Shown: piece by piece, positions 16,014 to 23,704 of the stretch
Layout: the number at the start of each line of letters is the position of its first letter
How positions within the stretch are numbered: position 1 is the stretch's first letter
Assembly (NCBI GenBank): GCA_002711415.1
Contig: PARI01000019.1
Coordinates: 1-35,312 of the forward strand
Direction of reading: 5' to 3'
Length of the DNA stretch: 35,312 nt
From: Phycisphaerae bacterium
GTDB taxonomy: Bacteria > Planctomycetota > Phycisphaerae > Phycisphaerales > SM1A02
Notes under the pieces: generated by a model
Database searches by the model: none
What the model was told of the DNA's origin: nothing
What the model saw: only the letters and a program-made list of their open reading frames with translations
Made by a program: the position numbers and the translations under genes

Positions 16014-17108
16014 TCAACTGGAGGGTTCGGCCAGCTTCCGCATCACCTGGTCGACCGCCTCCGGGGACCGATCCGCGACGACACCGAGATCGACGTCAAG
16101 GGGATCCGCAACCTGCAGCTGTTCAGATGCTTCCGGATCGAGTTGCCTGAGCACAAGGTTGCGACTGGCGGATTCGGCCAGCATGTTTTCGACCTCGGCC
16201 GATAGGAGAAAGTCGACGAGCTGGCTCGCAGCAACCGGGTTGGAGGCGCCGTTGACGATACCGGCGGCATTGGGGATCAGGAGCGTCCCCGATCCTCGGG
16301 ATCCGCCCTGGACATCATGCCTCGGCAGGATCATGTCGACGTTCCATCCATTCTCGATCGCCCTGTAGACATCGTCGGAGTCGGTCATACCGACATCGAA
16401 CTCCCCTCTGGCGACGCCGTCGACCACGGCGGCGTTGCCACCGGTGAGCATGCGTGTGTCATTCTCCTTCAGGCCCTCAAGGTAGGCGCCGAAGTAGCCG
16501 GGCATGAAGTTGCCGTCCCAGTAGGCCAACATGGCACCGACATGACCACGGGTTGTTCCGAAGCGAGGATCGGCCATCGCGACCCGCCCCTTCCATCTCT
16601 GGTCCGTCAGGTCCATCCATGTCTGCGGCGCGTCTTGGACGTTCACCCTGTCGGTGGAATAGACGATGACCCTCGCCCGCGGAGAGAACCCCCACCATCG
16701 CCCTTCAGCCTCGCGGAACTGCTCGGGCAGCTCGGCCCCAACCTCGCTGGCATGAGGCACCAGGATTCCCTCCCTGGCCAGGAGGATGGGCTGGAAGACC
16801 TCGCTTGACCAGAAGACATCCGCCCGCGGATTGTCCGCTTCATTCCTGAGGCGGTTGGCCAGGCCGGTCGTCTTGGTCGCCTCGGTGTCATAGACCACTT
16901 CGACGGGTATCCCGCTGTGCTGCTGGAACCTCTCGAGGACTGGTCGGGCGATGTCCTGGTCGGCCGAGACGTAGACGACGACGCCCGGCCTCGGATCATC
17001 ACAACCGATGAAAGTCAGCAGCAGCAGCGATGCGACAAGATGCGTCACGGGTCCGAGGACCACGCGGATCGAGAAGCCGCCCTGTATGACCCTGAACCCA
17101 GGACTCAC
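16014..17108 (-). CDS. Iron-type periplasmic solute-binding lipoprotein of an ABC transporter
   Basis: A 364-residue protein with a signal peptide and lipobox FIGC (Cys36), so it is tethered in the periplasm. The mature domain matches the FbpA/AfuA-like group of extracellular binding proteins. Typical strings are VVVYVSADQDIARPVLERFQQHSGIPVEVVYDTEA, PRADVFWSSE, and NAAGIVNGASNPVAASQLVDFLLS near the C-terminus. The likely substrate is ferric iron or a related metal chelate, inferred from the family only. The GTG start overlaps the preceding stop by four bases (GTGA), and the permease starts 19 nt after its end, so they are co-translated. Confidence 0.82.
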   Translation of the reverse strand: MSPGFRVIQGGFSIRVVLGPVTHLVASLLLLTFIGCDDPRPGVVVYVSADQDIARPVLERFQQHSGIPVEVVYDTEATKTTGLANRLRNEADNPRADVFWSSEVFQPILLAREGILVPHASEVGAELPEQFREAEGRWWGFSPRARVIVYSTDRVNVQDAPQTWMDLTDQRWKGRVAMADPRFGTTRGHVGAMLAYWDGNFMPGYFGAYLEGLKENDTRMLTGGNAAVVDGVARGEFDVGMTDSDDVYRAIENGWNVDMILPRHDVQGGSRGSGTLLIPNAAGIVNGASNPVAASQLVDFLLSAEVENMLAESASRNLVLRQLDPEASEQLQVADPLDVDLGVVADRSPEAVDQVMRKLAEPSS

Positions 17109-18850
17109 CCGGGCGAGTCCGATGAAGAGTCACTGGAGCTGCCACCGACATCATCCGTAGATTTTGCCGGCGCCGCAGGCTTGTCCAGGGCCTTGTCGAC
17201 CTTCTTCTTCAACTCGCCGAAGTATCGCTTGTGAATATCCTTCAGGTGGGTGGGGACCGGATCGTCGATGACACCATTCTCGAACCCATCGCCCAACTGG
17301 GACGACAGTTCCTGCATCTTGACCCTGGATTCTCCCACAACGACCTCACCGTCGATGTACTGCCTGGCGATGATGTCGCCGCCTTCGACCTTGACCGTCT
17401 CCTTGACCATTCGTGTTCCAACCGGCGTGGGCGCGATCGGTGCGTCACCACCGGCCCCCTGCCCCCGGTTCCCCATGCCCTGCCCCTTGCCATTGCCGTT
17501 CTTGTTGGACATGGCCTGGCCGAGACCGTTGCACTGGCTCTGGCACTGTGACTGCATCGCCTGGGCATGCTGGAGCATCTGCTGCATCATCTCGGCATCA
17601 GACAGCATCTGCTGCATCTGCTGGGAACCACTGGACTGGCTCCCCTCCTGGCCGGAGGTCATCTGCTGGGCCATCGACTGGCAGGCCTGGCTCATGCTCT
17701 GGCACATCTGCGAGGCCGACTGCTGGGCCTGGGCCATCTGCTGAAGGGCCTGCTTCTGCTGCTGATTGATGTTCTGGTTGTTCTGGAGCGCCTGCTGAAG
17801 CGCCTGGGGGTTGTTGGCCAGTTCGGGATCCATGCCAGCTCGCTGCAACTGCTCCTCCAGGGTCTTCTTCTGCTGGGAGAGATCCTCCAACTGCTTGGCA
17901 AGCTGTTCCAGCTGCTTGCTGGCGGCCTGCTTCTGCTGCTCGGTCAGTTCGCCCTCGGCGATCTTGTCCTGCAGATCCTTCAACGCCTCAAGGGCTTTCT
18001 TGAAATCGCCCTGCTTCATCGCATCGGCCAGATCCTTTCCGGGACCATCCTCGGGCATGGTGAGACTGCTGAGTGAATCCCGCAACGCTGCGTCGGTCTT
18101 CGCCTCTTGACTGTTGAGAATCTCGTCCAGTTTCTGGTTCAGGCTCGTGACCTGGCGGATGGCTTCGCGTCGAACCTGCTCGGGCGTCTTGAACTGATCC
18201 TTGTCGAAGGCTGAATCGCCAAGTTCGCCCAGTTCGGAGGAAAGCGAGTTGGCCAGTTCCTCGTTCTGCTGGATCTGGTCCACGAGCACATCGATGGATT
18301 CCTGGCTCTGGTTCTTCGCCATCACCATCTGCTGACCGTCCACGGGCTCCTCTGCTGAGAAGAGATCTCCCTGAGGCACGGCATACCACACGATGAGCAC
18401 GGCCAGCACCAGCGCCGGACCACTCCACCAACCCGGTGGTGGTCCGATCGGGAACTTTCTCCTGGCCCGCTTCCTGATCATCGGATCCGATGCCGTGCTG
18501 ATGGCGTCCTCGATGGCTGCCAACGCGAAGCTGTCGGTCCTGTTCCTGCATGCCAGGGCCGTGGACAGGCGTTCCTTCAAGCCGAGCCGCTGATCGATCG
18601 CCAGCGCGATCGCCGTGGAGTCCGGCCGGGACAGAGCCAGTGCCAGGATCCCGATGGCCAGGACGAGGCCGAGCCCGATGCAGACCACCCAGACCCAGGG
18701 CATTGCGATCGATGGAGTCGTCTTGGAGATCGCGGCCCAGATCAACACGATCACGGTCAGGCCGAGAAAGCTCCAGGCACATCCGTTGAGGAACTGATTG
18801 ATCCGACATCGCCGTGAAACCAGTGACAGCAGGTTCAGGATCTGGGTCAT
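17105..18850 (-). CDS. Membrane protein with Gln/Met/Cys-rich tract, first gene of the MoxR-vWA operon
   Basis: A 581-residue protein. Two helices near 23-41 and 53-72 are followed by an A-I-D-Q-R-L-G-L-K-E-R segment, a third helix (about 143-158), then a long acidic/Gln-rich coiled coil (about 175-360). Residues about 360-450 are low-complexity Gln, Met and Ser with four cysteines (QMCQSMSQACQSM, QSQCQSQC). A Gly/Asn linker follows, then a small conserved-looking C-terminal domain (VKVEGGDIIARQYIDGEVVVGESR). Similar coiled-coil membrane proteins precede MoxR-vWA operons in planctomycetes (recollection). The function is unknown. The ATG at 18850 has an excellent GGAGGT six bases upstream. Confidence 0.8.
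   Translation of the reverse strand: MTQILNLLSLVSRRCRINQFLNGCAWSFLGLTVIVLIWAAISKTTPSIAMPWVWVVCIGLGLVLAIGILALALSRPDSTAIALAIDQRLGLKERLSTALACRNRTDSFALAAIEDAISTASDPMIRKRARRKFPIGPPPGWWSGPALVLAVLIVWYAVPQGDLFSAEEPVDGQQMVMAKNQSQESIDVLVDQIQQNEELANSLSSELGELGDSAFDKDQFKTPEQVRREAIRQVTSLNQKLDEILNSQEAKTDAALRDSLSSLTMPEDGPGKDLADAMKQGDFKKALEALKDLQDKIAEGELTEQQKQAASKQLEQLAKQLEDLSQQKKTLEEQLQRAGMDPELANNPQALQQALQNNQNINQQQKQALQQMAQAQQSASQMCQSMSQACQSMAQQMTSGQEGSQSSGSQQMQQMLSDAEMMQQMLQHAQAMQSQCQSQCNGLGQAMSNKNGNGKGQGMGNRGQGAGGDAPIAPTPVGTRMVKETVKVEGGDIIARQYIDGEVVVGESRVKMQELSSQLGDGFENGVIDDPVPTHLKDIHKRYFGELKKKVDKALDKPAAPAKSTDDVGGSSSDSSSDSPG
17510..17780 (-). repeat. Low-complexity Gln/Met/Cys-coding tract
   Basis: This region encodes about 90 residues dominated by Gln, Met, Ser and Ala, with CAG and ATG codons recurring. 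Four cysteines are spaced in C-x-M/A-x patterns. On the DNA level it is a degenerate CTG/CAT-rich repeat on the plus strand. The tract could bind soft metals or form a flexible oligomerisation segment. Confidence 0.6.
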
Positions 18851-19044
18851 TTGATACCTCCAAGTACCCTATACCTTCGATTCTATCGCCCCCGAAGGCA
18901 ATTGGAGACCAGCTTGAATTCAATTCCCCGGGAGAGAAATCGGCCTTTGAAGGCATTTTTCAGCCCACATGCCCCCCGAAATGGCCAGGTTCTATCATGA
19001 GGCGGTACCTTCACGGACACCTTGAGCCAAGACGGAGCATGCCC
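18851..19044. promoter_or_regulatory. Divergent intergenic region with palindrome and -10-like sites
   Basis: The longest gene-free stretch in the window lies between the seven-gene minus-strand operon and the plus-strand coiled-coil gene. On the minus strand, TAGAAT (18885-18880) would give a leader of about 22 nt holding the GGAGGT. On the plus strand, TATCAT lies at 18993-18998. A perfect palindrome, TTGAATTCAA (18914-18923), sits in the AT-rich middle and could be an operator. No tRNA-like fold or small ORF was recognised. Confidence 0.4.
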
Positions 19045-19842
19045 ATGCACCACCGATGCCTGTTTTCACTACTGATTCTCTGCCTGTCGCTGGTCGCGTC
19101 GACCCCGACACACGCCCAGGATCAGGTTTCTGACCAGGACCGGATCAAGGCCCTGGAACAGCAGAATCGCGAACTGTCCGAACAGTTGGCCCAGAAACTG
19201 CAGGAGATCGAGCGGTTGAAGAGCCAGATCCAGGATCTGAGGAAGCGACTGGCCCCGGGACTGGAGGCCCCAGCACAGGATGCACGGCCTGCAACCACTG
19301 GCCAGGAGGAGCAGTCCATCGACTCCTTCTCCACCCTGAGATTGCTGCTGGAGAATGATTATTTCAACGACATGAGGGACACCCCCTGGCCAGAGGGAAG
19401 CGGCCGGGAGGTCCGGACGCAGCAGAATGCCTATCTCAAGGCCCTGAACAGGTGGATCTCCCTGATGAACAGGAAGTGGCAGCAGAAGATCCGCTGGCCT
19501 GTGATCCTCCAGGACGCGAGGGTTCGAGGCAAGTCGCTGTCATGCACGGTGATCGCCCTTGATCCTGTCGATGCACGCCCCCTCGGCGAGCCGTTCTCGA
19601 TCACGCTGGATGATCGGATGGCCAGGAGATTCTCAGCCCAGGGCGGACTCCGGGTCGGGCAGGAGTACATCCTCACGGGCATGTTGAATCCACGCGTCTA
19701 CTACGACCAGGAGAGGCCCGAACCGGTAGTCGAAGGCTTCGACAGGAAGTTCCTTGGCAGGTTCGTGTGCTTCAACCCCAGCATCACGGTCCAGAGCTTC
19801 TCCCTCTGGAATAAGGAATCATCCTCCGACGAGGATGGTTGA
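19045..19842 (+). CDS. Secreted coiled-coil protein of unknown function
   Basis: A 265-residue protein with a signal peptide (LFSLLILCLSLVASTPTHAQ, cleavage after THA likely). A coiled coil follows (about residues 28-67, with IKALEQQNRELSEQLAQKLQEI), then a Pro/Ala linker and a globular C-terminal part rich in beta strands. I do not recognise the C-terminal domain. It is predicted to be periplasmic. The ATG at 19045 has GGAG seven bases upstream, while the in-frame ATG at 19039 sits too close to it. It is transcribed divergently from the MoxR-vWA operon and is followed 12 nt later by the BFD-like gene, which is probably co-transcribed. Confidence 0.72.
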   Translation: MHHRCLFSLLILCLSLVASTPTHAQDQVSDQDRIKALEQQNRELSEQLAQKLQEIERLKSQIQDLRKRLAPGLEAPAQDARPATTGQEEQSIDSFSTLRLLLENDYFNDMRDTPWPEGSGREVRTQQNAYLKALNRWISLMNRKWQQKIRWPVILQDARVRGKSLSCTVIALDPVDARPLGEPFSITLDDRMARRFSAQGGLRVGQEYILTGMLNPRVYYDQERPEPVVEGFDRKFLGRFVCFNPSITVQSFSLWNKESSSDEDG

Positions 19843-19854
19843 TGACGATCCGCC

Positions 19855-20133
19855 ATGCAACCTGACGAACATGTCTGCCTTTGTTTCCGGGTGAGCCTTC
19901 GAAAGCTGGTCAACTACATGAACCGGACCAAGCCGGTCGCTCCGAGCCAACTGAGCGACTGCCTGGGGGCCGGAACCGGATGCCACTGGTGTGTTCCTAC
20001 CCTCTGCAAGCTGCACGAGCAGTGGAGCAAAGGGCAACGTGGTGACCTGCTCGACGAGATCGACCACGAGCGGTACACGCAACTGCGGACCGGTTACCGC
20101 AAGACCGGAAAGCGGTCCGAACCGGGCGATTGA
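19855..20133 (+). CDS. BFD-like [2Fe-2S]-binding protein
   Basis: A 92-residue protein whose first ~55 residues match the bacterioferritin-associated-ferredoxin fold. The four cluster ligands are present in the BFD spacing: C8-x-C10 (VCLCFRVS) and C43-x2-C46 (GTGCHWCVPTL). Such domains bind a [2Fe-2S] cluster and, in Bfd itself, pass electrons to bacterioferritin to release iron. The remaining ~37 residues are a charged helical tail. It is cytoplasmic. The iron-linked genes elsewhere in the window (YggX fusion, iron-type ABC parts) make an iron role attractive, but no ferritin gene is present here. Confidence 0.85.
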   Translation: MQPDEHVCLCFRVSLRKLVNYMNRTKPVAPSQLSDCLGAGTGCHWCVPTLCKLHEQWSKGQRGDLLDEIDHERYTQLRTGYRKTGKRSEPGD

Positions 20134-20147
20134 GCCTGGTGGCTGAT

Positions 20148-20873
20148 TCAGGCGACGTGACTGTACCGGTTGGCCCGACGCTGTTGAAGCATCTGGACAG
20201 ACTCTTCCAGTTCCGCGCATGGGTGCACGAACTGCAGACCGACCATGCACGAGCCACGGCGACCGGGCATGACGGTGACGACGCGTGCATCCTGGTGGAT
20301 CCTTCTGGAGGTGCAGGGCGCATTCATGTCGATCACCACAGCGTCGTCACGAGCGATTGCCGCCGCATCGGACATCCGGATCTTCATTCCACCCACGCTG
20401 ATGTCCTGGACATGCACATCCAAGCCAAGCGGCTCGATGCGGGCATGCAGATCGATGTCATACGCAACGGGAACTCGAGCATGTTCACGGCTCTGCTCGA
20501 TCCTGACGTCACTGACCGCCAGCGCATACCCGAGCAGTTCCATGCCTGTCTCGGCGAGATTCATGCGAGCCTCGACCCTTGCGGTCATCGCGGCCACGCC
20601 CTCGGGCAGCTGGATTTCCAGCTGCACATCCGAACCTGGTTCGAGCGTGCATCGGTGCCCCTCACGCATCGGATCCTCGATGATGATGACGGTGTCCTCG
20701 ACATGATCGATCCTCGAGACCATCGGCTCCGCCCCGGGGTGGTCCCTCAGGAGGACCCTGACCCGGTGAACCAGGGCATCGACCAGCATGGTGTTGATGC
20801 AGGGTTTCTCGATGGCCCGTCCACCCACATGGGCGCGGTTGAGCAGGAAACGAAAAGCGTCGGTCATCCACAT
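20148..20873 (-). CDS. PilZ-domain (c-di-GMP-binding) protein
   Basis: A 241-residue soluble protein. The N-terminal half (about 30-120) resembles a YcgR-type flagellar-brake domain, and the C-terminal half (about 127-235) is a PilZ domain. Both c-di-GMP motifs are intact: R129EHAR133 (RxxxR) and D157ISVGG162 (D/NxSxxG). It therefore probably senses cyclic di-GMP and acts on motility or surface behaviour. The start is placed at the ATG at 20873 because a -35/-10 pair sits right before it, with a 6-nt gap to the ATG. A longer in-frame extension to 20957 lacks support. It is convergent with the BFD-like gene. Confidence 0.82.
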   Translation of the reverse strand: MWMTDAFRFLLNRAHVGGRAIEKPCINTMLVDALVHRVRVLLRDHPGAEPMVSRIDHVEDTVIIIEDPMREGHRCTLEPGSDVQLEIQLPEGVAAMTARVEARMNLAETGMELLGYALAVSDVRIEQSREHARVPVAYDIDLHARIEPLGLDVHVQDISVGGMKIRMSDAAAIARDDAVVIDMNAPCTSRRIHQDARVVTVMPGRRGSCMVGLQFVHPCAELEESVQMLQQRRANRYSHVA

Positions 20874-20879
20874 GTGGGA

Positions 20880-20910
20880 ATAATCGACAGCATCAGGTGA
20901 ATTGTTCACC
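20880..20910 (-). promoter_or_regulatory. Leaderless-type promoter with overlapping palindrome, PilZ gene
   Basis: On the minus strand, TGAACA (20908-20903) is followed by a 17-bp spacer, then GATTAT (20885-20880) and a 6-nt gap to the ATG. Both hexamers match four of six consensus bases. A perfect inverted repeat, GGTGAA-CAA-TTCACC (20910-20896), covers the -35 element and is placed like a repressor operator. Confidence 0.5.
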
Positions 20911-20990
20911 AAAGATCGCCGGGACCGTGCTGGGGGCACGGATAATCGACATGACACTTGGAGATTTCGGCATGCGGGATTGAAATGGAA

Positions 20991-21773
20991 TCAGAATCGC
21001 TTGTGACTGGGACGGCCTGATTGAGACCTGATTCCCATCAACAACCTGATCCGATCAAGATCTGCAGGCACGGTGATCTTGATGTTGATCGGATCGCCGT
21101 CGACGACGACGACCGGGCTTCCATGATTCTCCACGACACAGGAATCATCCGTGGCACCCTCGTGTCGCGATCCTGCGTAGGCCTGGACGAGCAGCTCACG
21201 GGAGAAGATCTGGGGAGTCTGCACCTCGATCAGGCCATCGCGATCGATGGTCTCTGAGACGATGCGGCCGCTGGTCGATCGCTTGCCGAGATCGCCGAGG
21301 ATCGCGTCAGCAAGGTCATCCGACTCCGCCGCATCGATTCGATCCTGGCTGACTCGCTTGATGGTGCCAGACAAGTCCACTCCTGGAATGACCGCCTCGT
21401 GCACGGCGGCCGCCTCCACCAGCCTGTCCATGAGCTCATCCGTGATCGCGGGCCGGGCCGCATCATGAATGGCGACATGAGTCGAGTCCGCGTCAACCAT
21501 GTCGAGCGCGTTCTGGACCGACTCCCAGCGATCGATCCGTCCACCGGCTACGATCGTGACACCCAGGAAGCTCAAGGCAGGTCCATACCGTTCCTTGAAC
21601 CCATCAAGGTCATCAGGTGGTCCGACCACGATGATCTGGGCGACCTCGTTTCGCTTGGAGAAGAACTCCACCGTCCGGACAAGGACCGGACGGCCACCGA
21701 GATCCTGGGCCAGCTTGTCGCTGCCGTACCGGGTGGCCGACCCTGCTGCCGGGATGATCACGGATAGCTTCAT
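20991..21773 (-). CDS. ispD: 2-C-methyl-D-erythritol 4-phosphate cytidylyltransferase
   Basis: A 260-residue enzyme of the MEP isoprenoid pathway that joins CTP to methylerythritol phosphate. Family motifs are IPAAGSATRYGSDK (CTP-binding loop, Lys20), HDAARP (103-108), QTPQIF (185-190), ATDDS (207-211) and IKIT (231-234). Between TIKRV and TIDRDG there are about 25 extra residues (141-170) compared with the compact bacterial enzymes I know, so it may have an enlarged loop. The ATG overlaps the stop of the upstream toroid gene by four bases (ATGA). It is the last gene of the rsmD-toroid-ispD operon. Confidence 0.93.
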   Translation of the reverse strand: MKLSVIIPAAGSATRYGSDKLAQDLGGRPVLVRTVEFFSKRNEVAQIIVVGPPDDLDGFKERYGPALSFLGVTIVAGGRIDRWESVQNALDMVDADSTHVAIHDAARPAITDELMDRLVEAAAVHEAVIPGVDLSGTIKRVSQDRIDAAESDDLADAILGDLGKRSTSGRIVSETIDRDGLIEVQTPQIFSRELLVQAYAGSRHEGATDDSCVVENHGSPVVVVDGDPINIKITVPADLDRIRLLMGIRSQSGRPSHKRF

Positions 21774-23023
21774 GCATCGGCACCATCTGCCGGGGCTTTC
21801 ACGGCATCAACGGCACCGGGAGGCGAGGCCTGGTACGGCTGGAGCAGCGCCATGATCGACATGGCGGTTCCATAATTCGCCGACCGCTTGAAGACCCGGT
21901 CATTCCATGAACCATTCTTCTCCCGGACGGAGAAGAGCAGCTCGTTGATCCGCTTGTGTGCCTCGAGTCTCTTCTGTTCCGGAAGCATCTGGGCCGCTTG
22001 GGCGGCATGAAAATGCGCGTAGAAGAAGTAGTACGGGGCCACACCGTACGGTGGCTCATGGGTGCCGTTCTTCTGTCGCCTCTTCTCCAGCTCGTTCCAA
22101 TGCTCGATGAAGGCCTCGACCGCCCTGTTCAGTCGCATCGGGCTGCTCTTTCCGGCGAGGTTCAAGGCTGATTCAAGAGCCACCATTCGACCGACCGCGC
22201 CCGGGATCGAGTCATCTCCTGCCGGGGCCTTGTCCATGGCGCTGTACATCACGTTGCCCTGGCGATTGCACGAGTCCTGGAGGGCCTTGATCGCCATCTT
22301 GATCACGTCCTGGTCGACCGGATGCCCCTGCTGCTGAGCCAAGTAGAGCGTCTGGAGACAGGGCGCAGTCATGAACGGTGACGTGGGCGACGGGGTGTCC
22401 AGCCCGCGACGGCGGGAATAGGACCAGCCACCCACCTCCGGAATGTCGGTCTTCTCCATCGCATCGATGTAGAACGCGATCGCCTTGGCGACCGCCTGCT
22501 CCTGGCCCGGTGGAACCCGATCCAGCATCTGCATCGCCAGCAGGAATCGCAGGCCATAGCAGTAGCCCCATCCACGGACGTCGTAGCCACCGCGGTACTC
22601 AGGATCCATCAGGTTAAGCTCGATCGCCCCGGTCACGAACCCGGTTGCACGAGCGATCGCCTCCTGCCGGGCGGGATCCTGCTCGTAGCCAGGCGCACGC
22701 AGGATCGCCTCGCCACAGATCCCGGTGCCACCGACCCTGTAACCGATGGGAATACGACCACGGACTCGGTACACACCCTCGTATGGCCACTCGGCGTTGT
22801 CAGGCCCCTCCTGCATGGAGAGGATGACCTGGATACCCTCCTGGATCGCCTCGTGGATCTGCTGGGGCATTCCCTCCGGCGCAGGGATCGCCAGGGGTTC
22901 CTCCGCCTGCTCCTTCTTCGGCGCAGCCTCCTGTTGCGGCTGATCCTGGATCGCGGTCGCATGCCAGGCAGGAACCATCGCAAGGATGATGACGAGTACC
23001 GAGTATCGATCAGGTGTTCTCAT
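21770..23023 (-). CDS. Exported alpha-alpha toroid (squalene-cyclase-like repeat) protein
   Basis: A 417-residue protein with a signal peptide (VLVIILAMVPAWHATA, likely cleaved near residue 25). A Gln/Glu/Pro linker follows, then repeated helical pairs of the prenyltransferase / squalene-oxidase type (YDVRGWGYCYGLRFLL, GGWSYSRRRGLDTPSPTSPFMTAPCLQTLYLA, NGSWNDRVFKRSANYGTAMSIMALL). I see no DxDD acid motif of true cyclases, so it is probably a non-enzymatic or otherwise specialised toroid in the periplasm. Planctomycetes encode many such proteins of unknown role. AGGAGA lies six bases before the ATG. It lies 21 nt after rsmD and overlaps ispD by four bases. Confidence 0.82.
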   Translation of the reverse strand: MRTPDRYSVLVIILAMVPAWHATAIQDQPQQEAAPKKEQAEEPLAIPAPEGMPQQIHEAIQEGIQVILSMQEGPDNAEWPYEGVYRVRGRIPIGYRVGGTGICGEAILRAPGYEQDPARQEAIARATGFVTGAIELNLMDPEYRGGYDVRGWGYCYGLRFLLAMQMLDRVPPGQEQAVAKAIAFYIDAMEKTDIPEVGGWSYSRRRGLDTPSPTSPFMTAPCLQTLYLAQQQGHPVDQDVIKMAIKALQDSCNRQGNVMYSAMDKAPAGDDSIPGAVGRMVALESALNLAGKSSPMRLNRAVEAFIEHWNELEKRRQKNGTHEPPYGVAPYYFFYAHFHAAQAAQMLPEQKRLEAHKRINELLFSVREKNGSWNDRVFKRSANYGTAMSIMALLQPYQASPPGAVDAVKAPADGADA

Positions 23024-23044
23024 GGCGTTCTCCTGTCACCCACA

Positions 23045-23629
23045 CTAGCAGGTGTCCTCACCTGAAGCACAGTACAGCAGCACGAACATGTCACTTGCGT
23101 ACTGGTGCACTTCAGGACCGTCAAAGCCTTCGAGGGCTGTCTCGAACTGGTCGGTCGGGCTGCGAAGCACGAGAAACCCCCCGGTCTTCATGACCGAGCG
23201 ACACGCGGACGCCTGACGGAGAACGCGTACTCGCTGGGCCTCCTTGGACATCATCGCGTACGGAGGATCCATGAAGACGACATCGACCGGAGCCGGAGCC
23301 CTGGACAGGCAGGTCGGCGCCAGCGCATCGGCATGCATCGCCTCGGCCTGGTCGGAGCAGCCGAGTTCACTGATGTTGTGTCTCAGGTACTCCACGATCC
23401 GGCGGTCCTGCTCGACCATGAGGACGCTGGCAGCACCCCTGCTGACACACTCGAGTCCGATCGTGCCGACGCCAGAAAACAGGTCCAGGACGTTCGCATC
23501 CTCGAACCATCCCCTCAGGAGGTTGAACACCGACTCCTTCACCCTCGCTGCATAGGGCCTGGTCACGTCCTCGCCCACTGGCGACTCGAGCATGCGGGAC
23601 TTGTACCGGCCGGAGATGATCCTGATCAT
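23045..23629 (-). CDS. rsmD: 16S rRNA (guanine(966)-N2)-methyltransferase RsmD
   Basis: A 194-residue SAM-dependent methyltransferase that modifies G966 (E. coli numbering) of 16S rRNA. It begins with the family hallmark IRIISGRYKSR, then TRPYAARVKESVFNLL. The SAM-binding motif is NVLDLFSGVGTIGLECVSRGA (46-66), and the catalytic DPPY is at 121-124. The ATG at 23629 matches the family start, although no clear Shine-Dalgarno precedes it; longer frames run into the divergent hydrolase. It is the first gene of the operon with the toroid protein and ispD. Confidence 0.92.
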   Translation of the reverse strand: MIRIISGRYKSRMLESPVGEDVTRPYAARVKESVFNLLRGWFEDANVLDLFSGVGTIGLECVSRGAASVLMVEQDRRIVEYLRHNISELGCSDQAEAMHADALAPTCLSRAPAPVDVVFMDPPYAMMSKEAQRVRVLRQASACRSVMKTGGFLVLRSPTDQFETALEGFDGPEVHQYASDMFVLLYCASGEDTC

Positions 23630-23690
23630 CCATGCAGCTTGTCGCAGTCGGAGCCTGCGGTCAACCGGCATGGCCGTTTCAGAGGCTGTG

Positions 23691-23704
23691 ATTATGATGT
23701 GCCG
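23691..23704. promoter_or_regulatory. Overlapping bidirectional -10 elements, leaderless on the plus strand
   Basis: The plus strand has TATGAT at 23693-23698, exactly 6 nt before the hydrolase ATG, and no Shine-Dalgarno. The minus strand reads CATAAT at 23696-23691, pointing towards rsmD. Both match five of six -10 bases and overlap by four, so a single melting site could serve both directions. No clear -35 is seen. Confidence 0.45.

Noticed and set aside
17988-18956. 322-residue minus-strand frame overlapping the operon's first gene
   Set aside because: It is out of frame with the gene starting at 18850, which has a GGAGGT site and membrane helices. The alternative product is Gly/Arg-rich without features.
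20134-20153. Weak stem GCCTG/CAGGC between the BFD-like and PilZ genes
   Set aside because: Only five base pairs with a 10-nt loop and no T-run; not distinguishable from chance.
20130-20900. 256-residue plus-strand open frame rich in His and Asp
   Set aside because: It is antisense to the PilZ gene, whose two c-di-GMP motifs are intact.
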